This document shows positions 35,995-47,050 of a DNA stretch of 64,000 nucleotides, piece after piece. This DNA comes from Podocnemis expansa. Lineage: Eukaryota > Chordata > Testudines > Podocnemididae. The notes under the pieces are model-generated. The model was given only the letters and a program-made list of their open reading frames with translations. It ran no database searches and was not told the origin of the DNA. Every line of letters begins with the position of its first letter. Position 1 is the stretch's first letter. The stretch is taken from NCBI GenBank assembly GCA_007922195.1, contig ML682121.1, positions 2,956,853 through 3,020,852 of the forward strand, in the 5' to 3' direction. The position numbers and the translations under genes were made by a program.

Positions 35995-37080
35995 TTTTTG
36001 TCACATGATGGCCCATACCACATCGGTACAAGCATGGGTGAATGAGCCCCTGATGGAGCGGCTGCTTTGGTATGGTCTTATGATGGTGTCACTTGCCTAG
36101 ATATGTGGGCAGAATAGGCAACGAGATTGTTACAGGGATAGGAACCTGAGTTAGCGTTTCCATTGTGTGGTGTGTAGCTGCTGATGAGCTTTTAAATTTG
36201 GGGGGCTGTTTGTAAGTGAGGACTAGCCTACTTCTGAAGACCTTAGTGAGGGATCATCTTCCAGGACAGGTTGTAGATCCTTGATGATGTGCTGGAGAGG
36301 CTTTACTTGGGAGCTGTGTGTGATCACTGGTGGCATTATATTCTTTTCCTTCTTGGTCCTGCCCTGTAGCAGGTGACTTCTTGGTACCTGTCTGGGTCTG
36401 TTGATCTGTTTGTTCACTTCCCCAGGTGGGCATTGTAATTTTAAGAATGCTTGACGGAGATCCTGAAGGTGTTTGCATCTATCTGAGGGATCGGAGCAAG
36501 GAAGATTGTGTCTTAGGGCTTTGCTGTAGAAAATGGATCATGTGATCTGACATACATGTAAGCTGGGGGCATGTAGATAGGGCAAGTGCACAGTAGGTTT
36601 CCAGTGAAGGGTGTTGTTTATGTGGCCATCCCTTTTACTGTCGTGTCCAGGAAGTGGATCTTCCACATGAACTGATCCCGGCTGAGGTTGATGGCAGGGT
36701 GGAAATTGTTGAAATGTCAGTGGAATTCTTCAAGGGCCTCCTTTCTGGGGGTCCAGATGATGCAAATGTCATCAGTGTAGTGTAAGTAGAGGAGTGACAC
36801 TTGGGAATGAGAGCTGAGGAATTGTCATTCTCAGTCATCCATAAAAATGCTGCAACATTGTAGGGCCAAGTAGGTACCAATAGCAGTGCTGTGACTTGAA
36901 CGTATTAATGATCTTCAAGTCTGAAGTAGTTGTGGGTGAGGACAGTCACAAAGCTCAACCACTAGATGTGATGCGACGTCATCTGGTACCCTGTTCCTGA
37001 TGGATTCTAATCCATCTTTGTCAGGGATGTAGGTGTAAAGAGCTTCAACATCCATAGTGAAAGGATGGTGTCATCTGGAA
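35995..37080 (-). mobile_element. Penelope-like element, copy 1: reverse transcriptase and linker, decayed
   Basis: Minus-strand fragments in order: PDKDGLESIRN and the GTAMG-like TAIGTY (37,030-36,880); the YxDD active site as YTDDICIIWT (about 36,770); EEFH.HFNNFHPAINLS; IHFLDTTV; then RQVPRSHLLQ and IIKDLQPVLEDDPSL (36,410-36,240); and a cysteine-bearing stretch down to 35,995 that matches copy 2. Several stops and frameshifts. Penelope elements encode a reverse transcriptase followed by a GIY-YIG endonuclease. Confidence 0.7.
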
Positions 37081-38275
37081 GATTGTTGTGTGGCACTTAA
37101 AGACTAACAGATTTATTTTTTGCATCAGCTTTCATGGGAGAAAATCCCACTTTGTCTGATGCTTCGATATGGGGGAACTTACAGAAGTGAATGAACATAA
37201 ATGCAAGGGAGTGTAAAACATGGGATCAGGTCACGCTGCAACAGCAAATCAGAGCATTTGTAAGGATTCAAACTCTAGGAAACAGCATACAGAGGGAGGA
37301 TGAAGTCAAATTACCTGTTATAAGGTGAAAAGAATCCGTAGTCAGGATTCAGCCCTTCTTCCACACAATTTAATTTGCATATTAGTTCTATTTCGGCTGC
37401 TTCTCCTTGAAGTCTTGATGTCCCATTGTTTTTCTTGACGACCGTCGTTAACAAATCATCAATGGAGTGATTAGGAAGGTGGAAGTGCTCAGCAACTGTT
37501 TGTTTTGTGTTGTGTTTTCTGTTATCAGTTTTATGTGCATTTATTCATCTGCACTGGGGTTGTCCTGTTTGTCCAATGTATAAGGCTTGGGGGCATTTCT
37601 GGCACATGATGGCATAAATCACATTAGTGGATGAGCAGGTGAAGGACCCTTTGATGGAGTAGCTGGCTTGATTAGGACCTATGATGGTGTCTTTTGTGCA
37701 GATAGGTGGACAGAGCTGGCAGCGTGGTTTGTTGCAGGTGCGTGCCTGTTTTAAGGTTTCTGTTGTTAAGTCTCTAGTTGCTGGTGAGTATCTGTTTAAG
37801 GTTCAGGGGTTGTGTGCAGGCGAGGAGAGCTCTGTCTCTCAAGGCTAGAGAGAGTGAGGGGTCATCTTTTAAAATAGGCTGGAGGTCCTTAATGATCTGT
37901 TGCAGAGGCCTGACTTGAGGGTTGTATGTGGTGACCAGTGGCGTTCTATTGTTTTCTTTTTGGGGCCTTTCCTGTAGTGGCTTTGTGGCGCCGGCTCTGA
38001 GTGCCGCTAATGGGAAGGGGCACGTTCCAATGGGAACGCGCCCTGAGCAGCAAAACGCTGCGTTATGGCTGAGACAATGGGGCACCCTCAACCTCCAGAT
38101 TTATGGCTCTTGGGTAGTAGACAGAATACCCCTAGTCGGGGGCTGTAGGGGGCCTGTCTGTGTAGATTTGTTCCTGTTCTGCTTCTGGGAGTTTCCTGAG
38201 TAGATGATGTAGTTGCTGTTGATATTCCTGCGTAGCCTCAGAGAGTGGCTTGTGGCATGCGGTGTTGGGAAGAAT
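37081..38275 (-). mobile_element. Penelope-like element, copy 2: linker and GIY-YIG endonuclease region plus terminus
   Basis: The hairpin module (37,081-37,170) is continuous with 37,175-37,330. Going up the minus strand, the C-terminal endonuclease fragments follow (AEHFHLPNHSIDDLL; then ALYIGQTGQ-like residues across frames near 37,580; CQ.CP motifs), then the linker IIKDLQPILKDDPSL (37,900-37,850). The reverse transcriptase is missing: at about 37,985 the sequence switches to the unclassified repeat shared with 20.7 kb. Non-functional. Confidence 0.7.
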
Positions 38276-38277
38276 TT

Positions 38278-38912
38278 CGAAAGGGGTAGCAGTGTTAGTC
38301 CGTGTATAGCAAAAGCAGCAAGAGTCCTGTGGCACCTCATAGACCAGGGGTGGCCAAACTGTGGCTCCGGAGCCACATGTGGCTCTTGAATGAAAAACTG
38401 TGGCTCCTGGAAGAATGACAGCAAATCAATTTAGGAAAGTGCCCCAGCGTAGGAGTTCAGGAGGGGGTTGGGGGCCGGTGGAGAGAAGTGCGGCATGGTC
38501 AGGATTTTAAAAAGCTCGTCACTAGCCTGCAGTCTTTTACATCGAGCAGCAGCTAAGTTTTTACTGTATAGGCCTAATTTTCACGGTAGCCTTAAGTAAT
38601 TATTAGACTTTGACATTAGTAGGGTCAATATTTGTCTTCTTTTTACCCTACAGTTAAAGTGTGCAATGAATTTTAAACTTAGGAATTTCGGAGTAGGTAA
38701 AAGTATATGCCTCAATGTGGCTCTCGAAGGTTTAATAATCAACCTGGGCGGCTCTTGAATTCCATCAGTTTGGCCACCCCGTTATAGACGAACAGATTTC
38801 TTCGAGCATAAGCTTTCGTGGGCCACAGGCCACTTCATCAGATGCCTCATGCATCTGACGAAGTGACTTGTAGCCCACGAAAATTTATGCTCGAAGAAAT
38901 GTCCGTCTATAA
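38278..38912. repeat. Penelope-type hairpin terminal repeat interrupted by hAT-1
   Basis: Left part 38,278-38,344, then 38,782-38,912. The second part is an inverted repeat of about 60-bp arms meeting at 38,845 (CACTTCATCAGATGC / GCATCTGACGAAGTG). The hAT-1 copy at 38,345 sits at its TTATAGAC site. Confidence 0.7.
38345..38781. mobile_element. hAT-1 element in a Penelope-type repeat
   Basis: Starts CAGGGGTGGCCAAACTG, ends CAGTTTGGCCACCCCG. The target duplication is TCATAGAC / TTATAGAC (one mismatch). Confidence 0.85.
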
Positions 38913-39098
38913 CGGGCATGGCCAAACTGCAGCTCGGGACCACAGGTGGCTCTTGAATGAAAAAGGGTGGCTGGCGGAAGAAGGTCAGCGGATCCATTTA
39001 GTAGGTAAAAGTAGATGGCTAGACGCCTCAGCGCGGCTCTTGAAGGCTTAAGAATCAACCTGTGCGGCTTTTGACTTCCATACGTTTGGCCACCCCCG
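38913..39098. mobile_element. hAT-1 element, short, perfect target duplication
   Basis: Starts CGGGCATGGCCAAACTG, ends GTTTGGCCACCCCCG. GTCTATAA is on both sides (38,905-38,912 and 39,099-39,106). The target is the reverse complement of TTATAGAC in the other arm of the same hairpin repeat. Confidence 0.85.
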
Positions 39099-39106
39099 GT
39101 CTATAA

Positions 39107-39617
39107 GTTGCCACCGGTGTTGAGAAGTTGTCTCTTTGCTTCCCGTTGCGACGCGGGCACCTCCTTTGTCAGCTCTGTTGCAAATAATTCCCAGTTGCTT
39201 GTGAGCCTGTGGCTGGTGGATGGCTCTGCTTGGGGCTTGCAGTGTGCAGGGGAGTGGAGGGAGCAGAGCAGAGGCAGAGCCGGGGAAGGTGGTGGGGCGG
39301 GGGCTGTCTGGCCAGCCGTCTGTCTGTCTGTCTCTAGGACCCAGGAGGAGGGATTTGGGATCACGCTCAGCCTGGACTGGGCCCTGGAGCCAGGCCTGGG
39401 AGTGGGAGGCTGGGAGCAGGAGGAAAGGGGAGCAGCTTTGCAGCCCTTTGCGGTGCAGCCAGCGAGCCCGGGGGGCCCCGAGCCCTGCAATTGCCGGGAC
39501 CCCGCAGCCGGGAGCGGGGAAGGCGCAGCAGGAGCATCCCCCCCTGCAGACCCCCAGCCTGGCCAGGGCCCCTGGACGGCAGATCCCTGCTCCTGGGGGG
39601 CAGCGCTTGGGGGGCAG
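39107..39617 (+). promoter_or_regulatory. CpG-rich promoter region and first non-coding exon of unit D
   Basis: GC-rich from 39,220, with a (CTGT)n tract near 39,320. The first-exon block holds CCCCCAGCCTGGCCAGGGCC and ends at the donor GGCAG|GTAAGA (39,617). It parallels units A, C and E. Confidence 0.6.
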
Positions 39618-40139
39618 GTAAGAGAGCTCGCCCCATTTCCGTGCAAGCCCCCCATCTGCTCCTTCTCCCCATTGCAAACGGAGGCATTCATCCCGGTTGC
39701 AATTCCCTGCTTTGTGCATGGGGAAGATGGCTGCCAGCTGCCTTTGTTTGCAAGGCGGGTGATGTGGCCGGGGTGGGAGCTGCGAGGTGCCGGGAATGGG
39801 GTTGCAATGAGGCCGGGGGTCTGAGCACCGAGCTGGGGGTGGGAATGGGCAGGGATGCAAGGGGAGAGAGGGGCCAGCGGGATGTGGGGTTGCAAAAGAG
39901 AGCCGAGGGGATGCACAGGGGGCAGGAGGAGAAAATAGTGGGGCCCTCCGCTTTCCCCATCCCCTGCCTGTCCCTCTCTCCTAGCATTGAGCTCTGGGGG
40001 GGTTTCGCTTCATTTGCTAAGAGGGTGAAATCTCTGTTTTAAAAGTGGACCCAAGTAAGTGGTTTGCAGCTGGGAGGAGCGAGCCGCAGAACTCAGCCTG
40101 CGGGCAAAGGTATGTGCAAGGCGGACTGGAAGAAGGAGG
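39618..40139 (+). other. Intron block of unit D
   Basis: Aligns with 7,130-8,230 of unit A. No gene. The long frames are GC-driven and not conserved. Confidence 0.5.
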
Positions 40140-40870
40140 AGAGTCCTGTGGCACTTTATAGACCCCGTGGAAATCAAGAGCCACCCAAGTTGATTATGAA
40201 ACTTTCGAGAGCTGCGCTGAACCGTGTAGCCATCTGCTTTTAGCGGTACAAAATTCCTAAGTTGAAAAGTCAGTGCACGCTTTGATTTTATAAAAAGAGG
40301 GCAAAGATCGAGCCTACTAAGGTCAGATTCTGATAATTACTTAAGGTTGCCATGAAAACTAGGCCTGTACGGAAAAGCTTAGCAGTGGCTCGATGGAGAA
40401 GACTGCAGGCTAGTGGCGAGTTTTTTAAAATCCAGACTGTGCTGCGCTTCTCGCCATCATTCCTAACCGTGCTGCGCTTCACCTTGCCGTCTTCGAACAC
40501 GTCACGCTTCTCCCTGCTGTCCCCAGCCCTCTCCTGAACCCCCAGGCCCTGACACTGGCTCCTCTGGGCTGACTCCCTCTTCCCAGGGTCCCCTTACCCA
40601 GCTCAGGCCAGGGCTCCCCCCGCTGCCGAGCATGCTCAGAGCATGCTCAGGGCGGGAGATTTAAAACTCCTAAGCTGGGGCTGCTTTCCTAAATTGATTT
40701 GCTGACATTCTTTTGGGAGCCACACTTCTTCATTCAAGAGCCACATGTGGCTCCCGAGCCGCAGTTTGGCCACGCCTGTTATAGGCTAACAGATTTCTTT
40801 GGGCATAAGCTTTCTTGGGTTCCAGCCCACTTTATCAGATGCAACGAGAGAAAGACTCCTCGAATTTCTG
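40140..40870. repeat. Penelope-type terminal repeat interrupted by hAT-1 (40,164-40,778)
   Basis: The left part GAGTCCTGTGGCACTTTATAGAC and right part CTAACAGATTTCTTTGGGC ... CCCACTTTATCAGATGC form one repeat when the insert is removed. Confidence 0.7.
40164..40778. mobile_element. hAT-1 element, left terminus eroded
   Basis: The right end CAGTTTGGCCACGCCTG is intact. The left end is deleted to about GTGGAAATC. The target duplication is TTATAGAC / TTATAGGC. The interior matches the copy at 1,029. Confidence 0.75.
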
Positions 40871-40879
40871 TAGTAAACA

Positions 40880-41503
40880 AACAGCACACAAAAAGCGTTC
40901 TAAGTATTTTCCAATAATGTCTGTGAATCCATTTAAATGAGAGCAGGTGTTTTCATCGGTGGCGAAGCTCTGCACCCAACTCAACTGGGACTTCCTCCGG
41001 CGGCTGCAATTAGGGCTCTGCCGAAATCAGCTCCATACCAGAGACTCCAGGGGTTGAGAGAGACCTGGGGAGAGTGCTGGGGCCGGGCAGGAAAGTGACT
41101 CTGCACAAACAGCCTGTCTCAGGGGCCTGAGACTGGTGAGTTTATCCTGGATGGGGCCATGCACCATGTGTCTGTGAGTATTTATGTCCCACAAGAGAGG
41201 AAAGACCACATCTGTGGGACAAGAACCAGTTGTCCCACGCCGGAAGGGTGTGAGAGAGGACAGTAAGGCAGAGTGGAGAGGCTGGATTTGGGAGCAGGAG
41301 AAATAAGTGGGGAAACTGGGTTCCAGACCCCGAATCTCCCAGCTCCTGTCAGTGCAGCCCCTTCAGCAGACTGATTGTCTTTGAAAGGAGGGAAGGAGCA
41401 GCGAGAGAAAAAGCCAAATCCGGCACCTGTCTGCTCCCCAGGCTGCTGTGGATGTTTTGCTCTAGAGCACTGTTACAGATAGGGGGATGGAGGTCCCCTA
41501 GAC
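40880..41503 (+). other. Conserved intron or 5' UTR block of unit D
   Basis: 40,920-41,400 aligns with 25,020-25,720 (C) and 8,390-8,575 (A), with a donor-like CTG|GTGAGTTT at about 41,134. Possible second untranslated exon. Confidence 0.45.
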
Positions 41504-41711
41504 CAGTGTTTCCCAACCAGTGTGCCGTGGCAAACTGGTGTGCGTACAGGCCTGAGCAGGTATGCCATAAAACTTTTTGAAAACTACTGGTAGAGTTCTG
41601 GATTGTCTCAAGAATATTCGTGAGTTCATTTGGAGACTAAACGGTGGCGTGCCGCAAAATAATTAAAGGTATCAAGGTATGCCACAGAAGAGAGGAGGTT
41701 GGGAACCACTG
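41504..41711. mobile_element. hAT-3 element with perfect target duplication
   Basis: Starts CAGTGTTTCCCAACC, ends GGTTGGGAACCACTG. CCCTAGAC is on both sides (41,496-41,503 and 41,712-41,719). Confidence 0.85.
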
Positions 41712-41975
41712 CCCTAGACAGAACAGCCTGTTTGATTCTTGTTTTTCTAGCATTTAGCTCGGAGCTCCTGCTACTGGGAGGGGTTAAGCCTGTCTCCGGG
41801 GTTTAGTCCAGCTGGGAGGGAGCAGGGCTGTGTTATACTAAAGTCACCGAGCATTTTCCTGGCACGGGGGAATCTCCAGAGTGTGCGTCTGCAGAGAACA
41901 AGCTGCGGGATTTGCAATGTGAAATGGACAGAAACCTCTCACGAAACTTCCCCAAATTCCTTCTTACCCTGACAG

Positions 41976-42063
41976 GCTTCCGATTAACGACCACATTGTT
42001 CTCCAGTTCATCCCATCTTTCCGGGGCAGGGGAGGAGAAATGGCTGTGGTGGATCCAACTCAG
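41976..42063 (+). CDS. Unit D KRAB zinc-finger gene, first coding exon
   Basis: Short 5' UTR, then ATG at 42,040 giving MAVVDPTQ to the donor CAG|GTAGGG. The acceptor is placed at GACAG|GC (41,975). With exons at 42,619, 43,328 and 44,139 it makes an open frame of 1,572 nt (523 aa). The KRAB-A exon of D starts with Ile, so this exon must carry the start. Confidence 0.7.
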
Positions 42064-42543
42064 GTAGGGGATATTTGGGTGAGCTGCTGGAGGGAGGTAT
42101 TGTTGTATGTGTGGGTTGGGGGAGGGAGAGAGGCGGGGTGTGATAACTCTGCTGGGACATGCTCAGTCTAGGGCCTGATTTTTGAACAGGCCCGTGGGGA
42201 AAGGTGGTGAATATTGCCACATTTCTGAATCAGGAAACTCCCCCTTGCACAGGGCTGGGAAAACAGACTCGAGTGCTGGAGCCTGAACCCACTGAGCAGA
42301 GTCTGTGGTGAAATACAAAGGGAAGGTGCTGGGATTCCTGTCCCTGTTCCCTGCACGGAGCTCTGCTTCCCGTACTCATCCTCTGCCCAGTAGGTGTGAG
42401 GTAAATGAGAAGATCCTGCCCTTCTCCGTCTGGTGGGGTGACGAGGAGCTCTCACCTTCTCTCTCGTCCCTGGAGCCTCCTGGTCACGCTGGGCAGGGTG
42501 AGGATGGGATTCTGTCCCTCTGGCCCACCCACAGCTGTCCTGA

Positions 42544-42828
<285 letters not shown>

Positions 42829-43327
42829 TGAGAGGGGAATGGGCTGCCACTGGTCTACTGGGGGAGGACTTCACCTCTGAACCTTCTCAGAAAGGATAAG
42901 GGGACTCACTGACCTAGGAGACACGCTAATTCGTCCCCATCCATACAACCCACACGGGGGCACAAGCAGCGTATTTTCCTGTCTACATCCACTGTCACTC
43001 AAAAACAGGGTCTTTTTCCCTGAAGCTAGCTCTGTCTGTCCGGGCGCTGGAGGTTTAGACAGAGGCAGGTTTAACACCAGAGCTGCGTGTGCTTCAGCAA
43101 GTCTCCCAGACCACCCGGATCCAGAAACGCTAGTAATGATGTCACAGCTCCTGCCTTGCCTCCAAAATCCCCCTCTCCCCAGGGGGCTCAGTGACCTCGT
43201 TCCCTCTGTTCAGATCCCACTGCCCCCAATATCATAGGGTCTGCTTAGACTCAGGATGTGTCCTTTGTGATGAATACTCCACCCTTCCTCAATGCAGTCT
43301 GCTCACTCCTGATTTCACCCTGAGCAG

Positions 43328-43429
43328 GACTCTCTATTCCCAAACCTGAACTTATTGCCCGGCTGGAAGGAGGGGAAGAGCCCTGGGTCCCAGATCTTCC
43401 AGCCTCCGAGGAAGGAGATGCTCGTCCAG
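43328..43429 (+). CDS. Unit D KRAB-B box exon
   Basis: 102 nt, phase 1, encoding residues 51-84 ([20 protein letters not shown]...). Acceptor GAGCAG, donor CAG|GTGAGG. Nearly the same as unit A. Confidence 0.85.
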
Positions 43430-43434
43430 GTGAG

Positions 43435-44030
43435 GAGTCAGGTGATACAAGTTAGTAATCAAAAGGTTAAATGATGCTGGTCCCAAGACTGATCCCTGAG
43501 GAACTCCACTAGTAACTTCTCTCCAGTCTGACTGTTGACCTTTCAAGATGACATTTTGTAGTGTCCCCTTTCATTAGTTCCTTATCCATCTTTCAGTTTT
43601 CATATGAACCCCATCAATTGCGACTGAACTAATAATTCCACATGTGGAACGGTATCAAGTGCCTTGCTGAAATCTAGGTGAATTTGATCCACTGCATTCT
43701 TTGTCTAAAAAATCTGTTACCTTCTTAAAAAAAAAAAAGCGAGCTAGTCAATACGGTACATTCTACCTTTCATAAAGCCATGTTGTATTTTGTTCTAATT
43801 TTCGTTAACCTCGACATCCTTAACTACTTTCTCTTTCAAATTTTTTCCAAGACCACGTGTACCACTGATGTCAAACTAACAGTCCTGTAGTTACCCAGAT
43901 TACTTTTTTCCCCTTTCTTGAAAATAAGATCTATGTTAGCAGTTCTCCAGGCATACGGAACAGCCCCTGGGTTCAGAGATTGATTAAAAATCCTTGCTAA
44001 AGGGTTTTCAATTTTGCACAGAATGAATAT
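43435..44030 (-). mobile_element. CR1 LINE remnant in the last intron of unit D
   Basis: On the minus strand SDWREVTSGVPQGSVLGP, a CR1 reverse-transcriptase motif, followed upstream by degraded ORF2. It lies directly before the finger exon, at the same place and orientation as in A and C. The 3' half of the CR1 and the left part of the intron are missing here. Confidence 0.7.
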
Positions 44031-44138
44031 GGAAGCTTACTTACTTTTTTGTGTTTTCCTTCTTTGCTGTTCTCCTTTCAGCCCCTTGTACTAGCCCAGG
44101 CAGTGACTCCTGCCTGAATTCTCTCTGTCCCTCAGCAG

Positions 44139-45457
44139 ATGAGGAGACATTGAGTGAGAATGAGGAAGGGAACCCATGGCAGGAGTGTCCAGAGGAAGTG
44201 GAGCATCAGGGGACCTTTATGAGAAAAGCTGTAGGGAATTTTTCTCAGTGTTCAGAAGAGAGAAACGTCTGGAGTATTGAGGACAGCTCAGAGACGAATC
44301 TGGGGAACAACCCAGTGATGCAAATGGATGAACCCATTGAATGTGAAGATGGAGGGAATGATCCCCAGGGTACCACAGCCCAGAAGAGAAATCACAAGGA
44401 AAAGAAGTCCCATGAATGCTTGGAATGTGGGAAGAGCTTCAGTCGGCGCTCAGACCTTATTAGCCATGGGCCAATGCACACAGGAGAAAGACCCTATAAA
44501 TGTTCAGATTGTGGTAAAAGCTACAAGCACAGCTCAAATCTTATTACCCATCGAAGACTTCACATGGGGGAGAGACCCTATAAATGCTCAGATTGTGGGA
44601 AAGGTTTCACCTGTAGCTCTAATCTTATTAGCCATCAGAGACTGCACACAGGAGAGAGACCCTATAAGTGTTTGGACTGCGGGAAATGCTTCAGTCAGCG
44701 CTCAGCTCTTATTAACCATGGGAGAATCCACACAGGGGAGAGACCCTATAAATGTTTGGATTGTGGGAAAAGCTACAAACACAGCTCAAATCTTAATAAC
44801 CATCGGCGATTGCACATGGGGGAGAGACCGTATAAATGCCTGGACTGCGGGAAATCCTTCATTCGGCGCTCAGGTTTGATTATCCATGAGAGAATTCACA
44901 CTGGAGAGAGACCGTATAAATGCTTGGAGTGCGGGAAAAGCTTCACGCAGAACTCGTATCTGGTTAGTCATCAGAGACTCCATACGGGAGAGAAGCCATA
45001 TAAATGCTTGTACTGTGGGATAGGTGTGATTTCACGCTCACACCTCATTAGTCACGAGAGAATCCATACAGGGGAGAGACCGTATAAATGCTTGGACTGT
45101 GGGAAAAGCTACTGTTGGAGCTCAGATCTTATTCGGCATCAGCGAATGCAATGGGAGAAAGGTGATAAAAATCCCTTCAGTGTGGGTCATGGGCCGGGGA
45201 GAGCGCACAGCATGAGAGAACCCTCACAGGATAGAAACTTCATAAATGCTTGGATGATGGGAAATTTTCAGTCCCAGCTCATACCTTCCTTAATGTTGGG
45301 GAATCCATATGGGACAGACGCTCTAAATGCCTGGGCTGTGGAAAAACTTTTATTGAGGGATCACACCTTGCTCCACCTTGGACAGCCCACACCGGAGCTA
45401 GATTCCGTGAATGTTTGGATTGTGGGAAAACCTTCCATAAGTGAGGAAAAAGACTGA
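44139..45457 (+). CDS. Unit D C2H2 finger exon: nine fingers and a frameshifted tail
   Basis: Residues 85-523. The spacer includes [16 protein letters not shown]. Eight fingers with intact ligands start at about residue 175. The ninth ([13 protein letters not shown]) has Gln for its last His. Paralogues read ATG-CAC-ATG-GGA there; D reads ATG-CAA-TGG-GAG, a 2-nt loss near 45,150. Without it the frame would stop at TGA almost at once (GAA-AGG-TGA). The loss lets translation run on for about 95 residues through vestigial fingers in another frame ([23 protein letters not shown]). DNA binding by fingers 1-8 should be unaffected. The tail has no recognised domain. Confidence 0.85.
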
Positions 45458-46395
45458 TGTGCGAGCTCACACACGACGCCACATCAGAAAATTCACTGAA
45501 GAAAGAATGTGGGGGATGTGTCGTTTGGTGCTCGTGTGGCCTCAAGCATCAGTAAATCCACCCAGGGAAGACCCCTCTCAGACGTCCTTAGGATGGAAAA
45601 TGCTTCATTTGGAGCTAACACTACATTAGAGATCAGAGACTCCTCCCCATAGGAATATGTTCTCCCCCTGCTCTGACTCGGGCTGGCCATAGTGCAAACG
45701 CCCTTTCCTCATTCCCACACCCCTCGGTGGCATTTGGTTCCCAAGTCCCCAGCTGCGCATGCCTGGGGCAGTTTCAGCAGCTCAGCCTGAGCTGGGCAGT
45801 GACCCTCTGGCTTTGTTTGGGCTAAGGCAATGATCCCTCCCCAGTTTTACACCCTGTGGCCCACTTTACCACTGTTCTTGTCCCCTGTCCCCAGCCAGGA
45901 GCAGGGCCAGGCCAGGACCGGGGACTGCCGTTGGAAATGGGGTCATGGTCGGGGGACTGGCGGTTTAAGGTGGGAGCAGGGCTCTAGCAGTCATTGTCGG
46001 TGTTGGACACGAGGCCATGGCTCAGGGCGCCCCAGATGTCCCTCTGTGCACTCCCAGGGGGGTGCTGCCCACCATTTAGGAACTTCTGGTCTAAGCAAAG
46101 CACAGGCAGAGGGGAAGAAATCTCAATCAGCCCATCCTCCCTCCTGCAGCCGGGCCTGCCCCTGCCAGGCTGCTAGAGGAGGGGAGGGAGAAACTCCTCC
46201 AAAAGCTCCCTCTGCCTGGATGAATTCCCACCCTCTCCTTTTCCCTCTGCCGGATGTGACGCCCCATCCATGGCGACTAGGAGTAGGTTGGTTAGGCCAG
46301 GCCCCACATTCACTCTGCACAGCTGTGATGTTCTGTACCCCACATACACCCTCCCGGTGTGAGTGTGTGTCATTCATGTTCACCCTCACAGTGTA
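45458..46395 (+). other. Presumed 3' UTR of unit D
   Basis: 45,460-46,330 aligns with 15,340-16,200 (A) and 31,480-32,290 (C). No conserved frame. Confidence 0.55.
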
Positions 46396-47050
46396 ACTAT
46401 GTATGGTCCAATGGGACCTATGTTGTGTTAGGTGTTTTTGAAATAGTCATGGCATGCTCTGCATTTCTGTTATGGTGGCATGTTTCCTGCAACATCCTAC
46501 ACGTGTACAAATACGAAACTCTGCTACGTCATGATCTCAGAAGAAACACAGGCCTGTGGTTTCACCCCCAGTAGAAGCATGCATATAGGAACAATAGACT
46601 AGCGTAAAGCCCCTTGCCTCAAGAGAGGCAGGTCAGGTCCATTGCCAGACATGGACATTCACCTGACCCCAGAGGGTGCCAAGGAAACGTTAAAAGACCA
46701 AGACATTTTTGTCCGGTTTTTCCCCTGGAAACCATCTTCTAAGCAACATCAAGAACTTGAACCTACCCACAGGGTGAGGGGAGAATTTGGCTGCAAACGT
46801 ACAGCAGCAAACCTGTGTGGTAAGCTGAACTACAGACTGGGACTGGGATATTAGATTAGAATAGGGGTTTTCTTTTATTTGATTGTGATTAACTCCTTGA
46901 CTGAATATTCATTTGATTTCATAATATCTTGACTTATAATCACTTAAAATCTTACTGTAGTCAATAAACTTACCTTTGTTTTAGCTAAAGCTATGCAATG
47001 TGGAATGAGTCTTTGCTGAGGCCTCACTGAGAGTGACAGCTAGTGCATAT
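46396..47050. mobile_element. Possible LTR-type sequence
   Basis: Breaks the alignment of the unit D flank with A and C. It has an ordered TTTTATTTGATTG...AGTCAATAAACTTACC segment like an LTR polyadenylation region near 46,970. Ends not defined; no coding sequence. Confidence 0.3.

Noticed and set aside
39101..39916. Two 270-codon minus-strand frames opposite the unit D promoter
   Set aside because: Proline-rich, GC-driven, no domain and no conservation in units A, C or E.
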